DNA of 52,479 bases from a virus, in the IMG/VR virus record IMGVR_UViG_3300027850_000083, positions 1 to 52,479 of that record. One strand, given 5' to 3'. Position numbers and translations under genes: made by a program. The notes under the pieces were generated by a model. The model saw nothing but the letters and a program-made list of their open reading frames with translations, was not told where the DNA came from and made no database searches. Shown here piece after piece: positions 22,240 to 30,505 of the stretch (the first letter of the stretch is position 1; every line of letters starts with the position of its first letter).

Positions 22240-25200
22240 CCAGCGACTGGTCGTCGAGCTGGGCGACTACCCCGGCCACCCGTTCCGCGGAAACCAGTGG
22301 ACGAAGGTTGACGCCGATGATGGTGATGGGTTCAGTGAACTCAAGAACGGTGTCGACCTCACCGATCATCATTACGCCGCCGACAAGGCTGGGTCCAAGT
22401 CCCCGCTGCTCGTCAACGACGAACGCATTCAGACGGGCGTGCCGATCAAGCTCACCGGGCTCCACGTTGCCGAGAACCGCGGAGCTGAAATTGTGAAGAA
22501 TGGGTTCACCGACCCGATGCGCAGCGGTGGCAAGGCAGGAGCGGGAACGTACCTGCACATCGCCGGGGATCGCAGCGGTGACTACGCACACTTCGTGCGC
22601 GCCGGAAACGAATCCGCAGCGAAGAACCCGAATGCTCGCCAGATCAGTACCGACGTCACGCTCCAGAACCCCGTGGTGATTCGCCTCGGACTCGGTGCCA
22701 AGCTGGAGAACGAAGACCTGTACGACGCTCTCGCCTCGGCGCGCAACGAGCCACGGGACAAGGTGTGGGCCGACTCGACGACGCTCTCCAAGACGCTCAC
22801 ACGCGATGAGAACTTGGCGTCACCGATCGACCGTGCAATCACGAAGATGTTCCAGGAAGCCGGACACGACGGGCTTGTGATCCTCAAGCCGTCGGGCAAC
22901 GGCGGGCACGGTTCGATGGCGGTCGTGTACGACCCCGAGAACATCACCATCAGGGATTCGAAGCCGCTCGGAGCCGGGAAGGACAAGACGCTCGCCGCGG
23001 CACTGGAGTTCGGCGACTACCCCGGCCACCCGTTCAGAGGGAACCAGTGGACGAAGGTTGAGGGTGAAGGGAGCAAGGAGTCAGGCTCCAGATTCGGTGA
23101 TCAGACGACTCGTTTGATGTCCGAGGGCGGTCCTGCGCACGCTCCGTACATCCGCAGGATGAGCGAGCAGCTCGCCAAGTTCTCGAAGGTCACCGGCATC
23201 GCTCCAACGATCACGCGCGCCACTGGCAACATCGCTGACCGCCGCGGCGCACTCGCTGTCACGTCGCTCACCGAGAAGTATGGATTGCGAATCGACCTGA
23301 ACCCTGAACTGCTGACGAAGGAGAACCTCGACGGGCTGTCCGACAAGAAGTTCTTCTCTCCGGGGACGAGCACTCCCGAAGGATTGATCACGCACGAATG
23401 GGCGCACGCTGCTGTTGCGCAGATGACGCACGACGGCGAGTTTGACAGCAGTTTCGGCGCTGGTGGGCGCTGGGACAGGTCCCCATACCCCGACACCGGT
23501 GACGTGTGGCGCCCATCGACTATTGCTGTTCTCGACGCATTCAGCAATGAGACCGGACAGTACGAGAAGTGGGAGTCCGCTGCGAACGATGTTTCGAGGT
23601 ACGCGAAGACGAACGCGTCAGAGTTCCTCGCCGAGACCTACACCGACGGCAAGCTGAACCCCGGAGCTTCTGAGTACGCCAAGCAGTTTGCAGACTGGTT
23701 CGACGGGCGCGTCGCCGAGCATGCAGTCAACAACGATCCGATGATCAAGCAGACCCGCGAGTCGATCGCAGCATCTATCGATGGTGATTGGCAGCCTCAG
23801 TGGTTGGAGTTCGGCGATTACCCAGGCCATCCGTTCAGAGGGAACCAGTGGACTGACGGCGCTGGCGAAGAGAAGATCGACGTTGAGAAGTTCATCGCCG
23901 AGCACCCGCGCAAGGACGGCGAAGAGCTGTTCACCTGGCAAGGACGGGTTGTTGCCGACCTCTCACCGCAGCAGCAGAGCGACGTGCTGTTCCACGTTCG
24001 CGAGCGATACGAACCGAGCCCGGTCGTTGCCGAAGGGCTCAAGCGGTTCATCGAAGAGAAGGGTTTGCCCACCGACATCATCGACTCGATCATTGACACG
24101 CCTGTCGCTGTGCAAGAAGCCGACGCTGTTGCGCGCTACTTCGAGCGCACGCCCGATCAGTCCGATGATCCGAAGGTGATCGCTGCGTACGAGGATTTCA
24201 AGCGCCAGTCCGCAGAACAGTGGGACTTCATGGTCAAGCCTGAGTCCGAGGGTGGCATGGGCATCAGGGTCGAGTTCACCGACAAGGTCAACCCGTACGC
24301 CACGGCAGCGGACCAGGCGCGCGACATCAACGAGAACCGGCGAGTGGTGATTGAGTCCGGGCTCGGTGGGGCGCACGACGCCACGATGACGACTGAGGAA
24401 TACGACCGCTTCCGAGCCGTGCATGACGTGTTCGGCCACGCTGGAATCGGTGGTGGTTTCGATCGACACGGCGAGTACCAGGCGTGGCTTGTTCACGCCG
24501 CCATGTACGAAGGCGCCGGACGCGACGCCATGTCGACCGAGTACCACGGCGTGAACTCGGCGTCGTGGTCTGGAGCAGAAGGGTCCCCAGGGACGGGCAA
24601 GAGCTTGCTGCTTCCCGAGAAGTGGTCGAACCCTCCGTGGGATCGCGAGGGGCTCACCGCTGCGGGAGTTCGTTCAACGAAGGCCGCAGAGAAGATCGCC
24701 TCCGCACTCGATCTCGACGCTGCGTTCGCTCGCCGATTCGACAAGCTCCCGTGGCACCCGCTCCCCAAACGCAAGAGTGCGGAGTTCGGCGACTACCCCG
24801 GCCACCCGTTCCGCGGGAATCAGCACACTGACGCAGCCGGGGGTGACAAGGAAGACAGCGGCTTCGCCGAAGCCAAGAAGCCGAGGGGGAACTCCGATGT
24901 CGAGCGCCCGGAAGGAACGTCATCGTACGAGTGGGAGTACGACCTCCGCTCGTTGGAGAATCCCGACATCGCCGGGGGCACGCAGGGCAACCGCTCGCAC
25001 CTCATCACGCCGATCATCAAGAACGCTGGCTATGACCCCGGAGACTGGGTTGATGAAACGACACAGCTAAACGAGTACGGCGACGAGCTGTGGCCGACGA
25101 AGCATCTCACCAAGGACTTCTTCGATGAGTACCCCGCTGTCAAGGCGAAGCTGGAAGAAGTCGCCAAGCAGCCGTGGACAGCCGAAGCGCACGGCACAAC

Positions 25201-26239
25201 GGTGCGCGAAGGCGTCTTCGGCTTCATCAGACTTGCTGATCGGCTCTACGAACTCGGATCGAAGACAGCGTCCGGAATGGAGTTCGGCGACTACCCCGGC
25301 CACCCGTTCCGCGGAAACCAGTGGACGGATGGTGAAGGCGGCTCGTCGCTCGACGTCTTCAAGGGACCAGCGCGCACGAACGAAGCGACGATGTCAGCCT
25401 TCTCGAAGGAGATTCAGGACAAGATTTCTTCGAACCTAGAGAAGAAGTTCGGTGTCACCGCAGCGCAGGGCAAGGCGAACATCGAAGCGTTGCTCGACCG
25501 TGCGAAGGGCACAGCGGTGTGGGCAGCAGGATCGCAGTGGTATCAGAAGGCGAACGATGACGCAACGGAGATTGCAGCGCAGTTCGGACTGTCCGAGGAG
25601 ACGATCGTCGGAGCGTTCGCTGCGATTAGTCCCGGAAAGTATTGGGACGAGGAAGAAGTCGAAGTGCGGGCGATGGCCGAGTATGTCGGCAGTGACCAGC
25701 CGCTCAATCTCTCGGACGACCGCATGGAACTGCTGAACGCTCAGCTCGAAGCGATCGGTGAGCGTGCGGAGAACGGAACGAAGTTCTCCGAGTTCAGCGA
25801 TCGTGGCGCTGTGTTCGCCATGCGTCAGCAGTACCTCGATGACGGCGGCGCTGGCTGGGGGATCGGCAAGAGCTACGACAACTACGAGAAGGGCGTGTCG
25901 ATTCTGCGGGGGGCCGATCCCGACGACGTGCTGAACGGTGTCAAGGTTCGCAGCTTCTACAACAACATCGGCAACCCGGACGACCCGAGTGACGTCACGG
26001 TCGACATTCAGATGGTGCAGGCGTTCGCCAACGACAAGCAGGCTGAGAACAGTTCGTCCGTGATGGGCGCCCCGTCCATCTCCCGCAAGGGTGAGGGCAA
26101 GACCGAGATCGGTCCGACCCCGCTCGTCGCTGATGTCTTGCGGGAGGTCGCTAGTTCCTATGATATAATTCCGCAACAGGCTCAAGCGATCGCCTGGATG
26201 CAGTGGAAAGCCGAGAACCCTCCGGCGTCGAAGCGATGA
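22226..26239 (+). CDS. Five-module polyprotein with repeated GDYPGHPFRGNQ linkers
   Basis: A 1337-residue protein made of five modules, each preceded by a nearly identical 16-residue linker at 11-26, 261-276, 528-543, 853-868 and 1019-1034. Module 1 (27-260) resembles an ADP-ribosyltransferase of phage polyvalent proteins (H80 in TGLHVAEN, GAGTYLHIAGD, EAGHDGLVILK and a final VVYDPENITI). Module 2 (277-527) is a zincin with H390-E391-H394 and a distal SEFLAE (465-470). Module 3 (544-852) has RAVHDVFGHAG (H733, H738), known to me as a conserved phage domain of unknown activity. Module 4 is unrecognised. Module 5 (1035-1337) resembles a phage family with AAISPGKYW and VTVDIQMVQAF. The ATG at 22226 overlaps the portal stop, so the protein is co-translated with the portal and probably loaded in the head. 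A promoter lies inside its 3' end. Confidence 0.8.
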   Translation: MVTANQRLVVELGDYPGHPFRGNQWTKVDADDGDGFSELKNGVDLTDHHYAADKAGSKSPLLVNDERIQTGVPIKLTGLHVAENRGAEIVKNGFTDPMRSGGKAGAGTYLHIAGDRSGDYAHFVRAGNESAAKNPNARQISTDVTLQNPVVIRLGLGAKLENEDLYDALASARNEPRDKVWADSTTLSKTLTRDENLASPIDRAITKMFQEAGHDGLVILKPSGNGGHGSMAVVYDPENITIRDSKPLGAGKDKTLAAALEFGDYPGHPFRGNQWTKVEGEGSKESGSRFGDQTTRLMSEGGPAHAPYIRRMSEQLAKFSKVTGIAPTITRATGNIADRRGALAVTSLTEKYGLRIDLNPELLTKENLDGLSDKKFFSPGTSTPEGLITHEWAHAAVAQMTHDGEFDSSFGAGGRWDRSPYPDTGDVWRPSTIAVLDAFSNETGQYEKWESAANDVSRYAKTNASEFLAETYTDGKLNPGASEYAKQFADWFDGRVAEHAVNNDPMIKQTRESIAASIDGDWQPQWLEFGDYPGHPFRGNQWTDGAGEEKIDVEKFIAEHPRKDGEELFTWQGRVVADLSPQQQSDVLFHVRERYEPSPVVAEGLKRFIEEKGLPTDIIDSIIDTPVAVQEADAVARYFERTPDQSDDPKVIAAYEDFKRQSAEQWDFMVKPESEGGMGIRVEFTDKVNPYATAADQARDINENRRVVIESGLGGAHDATMTTEEYDRFRAVHDVFGHAGIGGGFDRHGEYQAWLVHAAMYEGAGRDAMSTEYHGVNSASWSGAEGSPGTGKSLLLPEKWSNPPWDREGLTAAGVRSTKAAEKIASALDLDAAFARRFDKLPWHPLPKRKSAEFGDYPGHPFRGNQHTDAAGGDKEDSGFAEAKKPRGNSDVERPEGTSSYEWEYDLRSLENPDIAGGTQGNRSHLITPIIKNAGYDPGDWVDETTQLNEYGDELWPTKHLTKDFFDEYPAVKAKLEEVAKQPWTAEAHGTTVREGVFGFIRLADRLYELGSKTASGMEFGDYPGHPFRGNQWTDGEGGSSLDVFKGPARTNEATMSAFSKEIQDKISSNLEKKFGVTAAQGKANIEALLDRAKGTAVWAAGSQWYQKANDDATEIAAQFGLSEETIVGAFAAISPGKYWDEEEVEVRAMAEYVGSDQPLNLSDDRMELLNAQLEAIGERAENGTKFSEFSDRGAVFAMRQQYLDDGGAGWGIGKSYDNYEKGVSILRGADPDDVLNGVKVRSFYNNIGNPDDPSDVTVDIQMVQAFANDKQAENSSSVMGAPSISRKGEGKTEIGPTPLVADVLREVASSYDIIPQQAQAIAWMQWKAENPPASKR
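26161..26169 (+). promoter_or_regulatory. In-gene extended -10 promoter TGATATAAT
   Basis: A perfect TGATATAAT inside the end of the five-module gene, 67 bases before the next start at 26236. It forces the codons TAT-GAT-ATA-ATT, and ATA is very rare in this GC-rich window. It would allow the ADP-ribosyltransferase gene to be expressed on its own. Confidence 0.65.
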
Positions 26240-27321
26240 AGACCATGAAGAGACTCGATCCGTTCAAGGGTGTGGACCCTGAGAACGACCCCACGCCCGA
26301 GAATCTCTGGCTGACTGAGTTGATGAATGCCACCACTCCTGGAGAGGTAGAGCGCATTCGCGGGCGCAAGCCCATCACTGCTGCTGCTGCTGCTGATGGT
26401 GATTGGACGCCCCCGTTGGAGTTCGGCGACTACCCCGGCCACCCGTTCAGAGGGAATCAGTGGACGGATGGCGGCGGATCCAAGCAGAGTGCTCTCACGG
26501 CTGACCAGTTTGCCAAGAAGCTCGGGAATCAGACTGGCCCTCGACTCTTCAAAGCGCGTGATGCTGGACCTGCGATGGTGAAACTCATGGATGGTCGTCC
26601 CGAGTTGAAGGAGCAGATGGATGCGTTGTTAGCGCAACCAGGGACCAAGGACCGTCTCGACGCGTACTGGGAGAGCAACCAGCGTGGTCCGCGCCCAGAC
26701 GACTACACGGCACTCGCGACCGAACGAGCTGACAACTACAAAGTCGAGTGGGATCGCTTCGGGTCCAACGAGCTGGGCGTCACGACGGTAGCGATTCAGC
26801 AGGCCACGGCGGACGAGTTCAGCGCAGTCTCTAGTGGGTTCAACAACTACCGCAAGGATGCTCTCGATTCAGAGACCAACCGAGAAGCGACCGACCTCAC
26901 CTCATCCGAAGGAGAGATAGCGCGCGCGTACGTTCGAGCGGAGTACGACGCAACGCAGTCGTACTTTGCTGATCGTGGGCTCAAGCCAGACGACGAGGTC
27001 ACACTGCTTCGTGGGACATCGCTCACTGATTCAGATGGCAACGAGCTTCCGATCCCAGCGGGATTTCCTCCCCGTGGTAGCGACACGGAGTCCAAGGTCG
27101 ATACGACGTTGAACCCAGCATCGTCGTTCACCTTCGATCCGAAGGTTGCTGCGATGTTCGCCGATTCTTCTGCGGGCGGGTGGGTGTTGCGCGACACGGT
27201 GAAGGTGAGCGACATGCTCTCCATCCCGAAGATTGGCCGTGGCGTGGGCACCGAGGCAGAGGTTCTCGTCAAAGGCGGAACGCGTTCACTCGACGTGAAG
27301 TTCCGACCAGCAGAGTTCTGA
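26236..27321 (+). CDS. Linker-tagged ADP-ribosyltransferase
   Basis: A 361-residue protein. Residues 62-77 are the repeated linker. The C-terminal domain has the R-S-E layout of toxin-type mono-ADP-ribosyltransferases: R259 in TLLRG, S296-S297 in SSFTFDP, and E340-A-E342 in GTEAEVLV. Such enzymes move ADP-ribose from NAD to a host protein, often arginine in the ExE class. T4 phage Alt is a known precedent for a virion-injected enzyme of this class acting on host RNA polymerase, but similarity to Alt is not claimed. Residues 80-230 are helical and may be an accessory part. The ATG overlaps the previous stop (ATGA) and the in-gene promoter at 26161 offers separate transcription. Confidence 0.75.
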   Translation: MKTMKRLDPFKGVDPENDPTPENLWLTELMNATTPGEVERIRGRKPITAAAAADGDWTPPLEFGDYPGHPFRGNQWTDGGGSKQSALTADQFAKKLGNQTGPRLFKARDAGPAMVKLMDGRPELKEQMDALLAQPGTKDRLDAYWESNQRGPRPDDYTALATERADNYKVEWDRFGSNELGVTTVAIQQATADEFSAVSSGFNNYRKDALDSETNREATDLTSSEGEIARAYVRAEYDATQSYFADRGLKPDDEVTLLRGTSLTDSDGNELPIPAGFPPRGSDTESKVDTTLNPASSFTFDPKVAAMFADSSAGGWVLRDTVKVSDMLSIPKIGRGVGTEAEVLVKGGTRSLDVKFRPAEF

Positions 27322-28907
27322 TGGCCTTCTACCTCGACGACCCGAAGATCCAACGCCGGAGTCGCAACCTCGCGCTCGCGTGGATTCCTCCGTGGGAACG
27401 AACGGAGTTCGGCGACTACCCCGGCCACCCGTTTCGCGGGAATCAGCACACTGACGCAGCCGGGGGCCGTCAGGCGACGAGTGACTACCACGATTCTGAT
27501 GAGCCAGGCCCATACGGTAACGGGAAGGTGCTGCAAGCGAAGCACGACGGGAAGGTCGTCGGTGAGCTGGAACACAAGATCAGCGGTCGCACGCTGACGC
27601 TCTACAACATCAAGGTCGACTCCTCCGTGCGGCGCCAGGGCGAAGCGAGCAAGATGCTTGATCACCTCGTCGAGCGACACAACGTGGCTCGGGTGCAGGT
27701 TGCCACGACGTTCACTGATGATGGTCACGGTTGGATGCTCGATTGGGAACGGAAGCACCCAGATCTCATTGCCCCGAAGGACGACTGGGCGAAGCTGCAC
27801 GACCGCATGTACGAGCGGAGGATGGCGGAGAAGACATCGGCGTCACTCACCGTCTTCGCGTACGAGACGTTCGGCGACTACCCCGGCCACCCGTTCCGCG
27901 GAAACCAGTGGACTGACGCAGCCGGGAACAGTGTCGCTGAGAAGAGCAACGACCCGCCCGAAGGGGCGAGACCCGAGTTCAAGGAGGGTGACGACTACGA
28001 CAAGTACCGCCCGCGTGATCAGGCGTGGAAGGCGCAGATGGAGCGTGCGCTCTCGATGGGCACGATCACCGAGAAGGATGCCGAGAAACGCGGGTTCTAC
28101 TCGACGTACTCCACCGACGGTTGGAAGCCGCTTCCCGACACGCTGTATCACGTCACGACTGCGAAGGACGCTGTCGAGCGCGACGGGCTCAAGACACGCG
28201 ACGAACTGGACATGGGCAGAGGAGCTGGGCTCGGCGGCGGTGAGTCGGACACGATCAGCTTCACGACCGATCCAGACATCGCAGCAGCGGTTGAGTACGG
28301 ACTCCGCGAGATGCACCAAGCCGCCAACGGTGAGATCACGCCCGCTGAGCTGATCGCACGCGCTGAACGCCCCGACGCTGACGAAGCACCGAAGCCGTTC
28401 GTCACGGACATGATGCAGTACCACGACAGAAACTGGCAGCCAGGACAGCCGTATCCCGAAGGCGTGCGCAACCTGCTCTCTGGTGAGAAGCGACTCAGCT
28501 ATGCCGAGGGCGGCAGCATAACCAAGCCGACCACGGAAACAGAAGCGGCGGAGAAGGGCTGGCGTCCGGCTGACTCAGCAATACCGATCGTTGGTGGCGA
28601 CGGCATCGAGCGTTACATGAACTGGGTCCGACCGATGACGCCTGACGAGAAGACCGAAGCAGAGGTCGACTGGTACAAGCACTATTCGTACTGGCGAGAC
28701 GCAGCAGGTGGGCGCACCGATCCGTTGTTCTTCACCTCGGACACCAAGGCGCTCGCAGCGATGAACCCCGACCAGTTCGCCACGTTGAAGTTCACGCCAG
28801 CACCAGGAGCCCAGGGCTACCAGACAAGCGGCATGGCCGAGTGGCGCACCAAGACGGGCGACGCAGTTCAGCTCGATGGAGTTGCCGCAGCGTTGGAGTT
28901 CGGCTAA
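27321..28907 (+). CDS. Linker-tagged GNAT-like and ADP-ribosyltransferase-like protein
   Basis: A 528-residue protein with linkers at 29-44 and 184-198. The first module (45-183) resembles a GNAT acetyltransferase: beta strands with GELEHKISG, then VDSSVRRQGEASKMLDHLV with the RRxGxA acetyl-CoA loop at 104-109. The second (199-528) resembles an ADP-ribosyltransferase: LYHVTT with H277, GLGGGESDTISFTTDPDIA, and GMAEWR with E507 as possible catalytic glutamate. The final residues (AALEFG) are the start of another linker cut by TAA, suggesting that a further module was lost. The ATG at 27321 overlaps the previous stop (TGATG). Confidence 0.7.
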   Translation: MAFYLDDPKIQRRSRNLALAWIPPWERTEFGDYPGHPFRGNQHTDAAGGRQATSDYHDSDEPGPYGNGKVLQAKHDGKVVGELEHKISGRTLTLYNIKVDSSVRRQGEASKMLDHLVERHNVARVQVATTFTDDGHGWMLDWERKHPDLIAPKDDWAKLHDRMYERRMAEKTSASLTVFAYETFGDYPGHPFRGNQWTDAAGNSVAEKSNDPPEGARPEFKEGDDYDKYRPRDQAWKAQMERALSMGTITEKDAEKRGFYSTYSTDGWKPLPDTLYHVTTAKDAVERDGLKTRDELDMGRGAGLGGGESDTISFTTDPDIAAAVEYGLREMHQAANGEITPAELIARAERPDADEAPKPFVTDMMQYHDRNWQPGQPYPEGVRNLLSGEKRLSYAEGGSITKPTTETEAAEKGWRPADSAIPIVGGDGIERYMNWVRPMTPDEKTEAEVDWYKHYSYWRDAAGGRTDPLFFTSDTKALAAMNPDQFATLKFTPAPGAQGYQTSGMAEWRTKTGDAVQLDGVAAALEFG

Positions 28908-28967
28908 AAACCGCCTGACGATCCCTAAGGTCACCATCGCCGAGCTGGGCTAAAAACCGCCTGACGA
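28896..28967 (+). repeat. Direct repeat after the module genes, remnant of linker
   Basis: GGCTAAAAACCGCCTGACGA occurs at 28902-28921 and 28948-28967, 46 bases apart. Before the first is GAGTTC and before the second GAGCTG, the two linker variants seen in full copies. The second would end a frame reading VTIAELG-stop, which looks like the tail of a deleted module gene. No gene is seen between 28908 and 29007. Confidence 0.8.
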
Positions 28968-28991
28968 AACCAGGTGGCGCCAAATCTCGCC

Positions 28992-29000
28992 GGTATCGTC
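28992..29000 (+). promoter_or_regulatory. Promoter core GGTATCGTC, leaderless start at 29008
   Basis: CGCCGGTATCGTCCG (28988-29002) nearly matches CGCCGGTATCTTCCG at 36728-36742 before the major capsid gene. The -10 hexamer TATCGT ends eight bases before the ATG at 29008, and there is no ribosome binding site. Confidence 0.6.
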
Positions 29001-29007
29001 CGCGGTC

Positions 29008-30501
29008 ATGGTCTCTATCGTTGCGCGCCGTGGGTACGAGCAGTTCTTGATCGACGCTGGTGAAGGCCGAGGGCAGGTCTTCGACGCCGTCCAGAATCGC
29101 CTCTTCGAACCGTTCGCCATCGACGACATCGTCGCCCGTGGCTTCTGGATCCCGACGACGACCTCGCTCATCGAGGCGAGCGTCATGGAGAAGATCGAAG
29201 CCGCGTTGCCGTTGGACACGGTCACCGCTGCGGGCAAGTCCGGCATCAAACGCGGCAAGGGTCCGGGTGAGTTCACGCTCACGCTGATCGACGAGGCCGA
29301 ACCGACCATCGATGGTCGCGTGTTCGATGGCGACGCTGTGACGTGGCGGGACCCCCCGCTCTCGCTCATGTACCTCACCGAGAACGTGCGCGACGGGCAC
29401 AAGGGCGCCAAGGTCGGGGGTTCGATCCAAGAGATCTGGCGCGAGGGTTCGAAGATCCTCGGCCGCGGCACGTTCGAGTCCGGTGACAACGGCCAGGAGC
29501 TGCGGCGGCTCATGGATGAAGGAGCGCTCACGGGTGTCAGCTCCGACGTCGGCGGCGCACTCGTCATCGACGAACTGAGCGAAGACGGTTCGAAACAGAG
29601 TCGGATCACCACGGGCAAGATCATGGGCGCCACCGTGTTGCCTTTCCCGGCGTTCGACGACACGCGCGCCGCCATCGCTGCTGCTGCGGTCATCGTTGCT
29701 GCGATCCCGGAGAACCCTCCGGCCGAGTGGTTCGAGAACCCGAAGCTCTCCGGACCGATGCCGTTCACCATCGACGAGATGGGGCGCATCACCGGACACG
29801 CAGCGCTCTGGGGTACGTGTCACATCGGCACGACCGGCCAGTGCATCACGCCGCCGAACTCGCGTCACGACTACGCCTACTTCCACACCGGCGAGGTGTT
29901 CTGCGCCGACGGGAAGCGTCGAGCCGTCGGAACGGTCACGCTCGGCACCGGTCACGCCAAGCTCGCACTCGGCTACCGACCTGCTGCGGAGCACTACGAC
30001 AACACTGGCACCCAGGTTGCTGATGTCGTCACCGGTGAAGATGCTCATGGCGTCTGGGTCGCCGGAGCGCTGCGACCGAACGTCTCGCCGGAGCGCCTAC
30101 GCGAGCTGCGTGCATCAGCACTGTCCGGCGATTGGCGATCGGTTGGCGGCGGACTGGAGTTGGTTGCGCTGCTCGCCGTCAACACGCCTGGCTTCCCGAT
30201 CCCGCGCACGCGGGCGAGCTTCTCCGACGAGGCCCCGCTTGCGATGGTCGCAGCCGGGATCCCCGGCACCGAGCACACCCACGAACAGGAGACGCCCGTG
30301 GCCGAAGATGAAGCGACGACCGCCAGCGCCAACTCGAACTGCAACTGCGGTTCGGGTGAGGCGGAGCTGGCCGTCGAAGAGATGAGCGTCGAGGAGATGC
30401 AGTCCCTCAGTGATCGCCTCGACGGCATCGAGACGGCACTCACTGCCATCGCGACGCACGTTGCTGAGCGCACGCTGCGGGAAGCTCCGAGCTTGGTCTG
30501 A
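29008..30501 (+). CDS. Capsid maturation protease with two protease-like halves
   Basis: A 497-residue prohead protease. The first half (80-225) resembles the S78/HK97 protease fold, with LTGVSSDVG (174-182) at the place of the catalytic serine. The second half (255-400) repeats the layout: GHAALWG (263-269), HTGEVFCADG, AAEHYDNTG, then SALSGDWRSVGG (370-381) with the serine typical of actinophage capsid proteases. The C-terminal 90 residues are acidic with a helix that may be scaffold. It would cleave the capsid scaffold and possibly other head proteins such as the linker-bearing polyprotein. The start is leaderless behind GGTATCGTC. Confidence 0.8.
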   Translation: MVSIVARRGYEQFLIDAGEGRGQVFDAVQNRLFEPFAIDDIVARGFWIPTTTSLIEASVMEKIEAALPLDTVTAAGKSGIKRGKGPGEFTLTLIDEAEPTIDGRVFDGDAVTWRDPPLSLMYLTENVRDGHKGAKVGGSIQEIWREGSKILGRGTFESGDNGQELRRLMDEGALTGVSSDVGGALVIDELSEDGSKQSRITTGKIMGATVLPFPAFDDTRAAIAAAAVIVAAIPENPPAEWFENPKLSGPMPFTIDEMGRITGHAALWGTCHIGTTGQCITPPNSRHDYAYFHTGEVFCADGKRRAVGTVTLGTGHAKLALGYRPAAEHYDNTGTQVADVVTGEDAHGVWVAGALRPNVSPERLRELRASALSGDWRSVGGGLELVALLAVNTPGFPIPRTRASFSDEAPLAMVAAGIPGTEHTHEQETPVAEDEATTASANSNCNCGSGEAELAVEEMSVEEMQSLSDRLDGIETALTAIATHVAERTLREAPSLV

Positions 30502-30505
30502 GGTC

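Larger units (their letters stand above)
22256..28904 (+). repeat. Eight-copy linker repeat GDYPGHPFRGNQ(W/H)T plus two truncated remnants
   Basis: Full copies lie at 22256-22303, 23006-23053, 23807-23854, 24782-24829, 25280-25327, 26419-26466, 27405-27452 and 27870-27914. The gene at 28907 ends in GAGTTCGGC-TAA, which is the first nine bases of the repeat. Six copies are identical over the 26 bases from TTCGGCGACTACCC through the CCGTT, including third codon positions; copy 3 differs at several silent sites and copy 1 has CTG for TTC. Copies 4 and 7 share further identical bases downstream (through GACGCAGCCGGGGG). The linker always precedes a domain. Confidence 0.92.

Noticed and set aside
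22256-27914. Linker repeats or the 16015 tandem repeat as a CRISPR array
   Set aside because: Repeats are in-frame coding sequence, spaced hundreds of bases apart or directly tandem, with no spacers of constant length and no cas genes.
28902-28912. Stop readthrough or -1 slippage at GGC-TAA-AAA-C
   Set aside because: No open frame of useful length follows in either shifted frame, so readthrough would add only a few residues.
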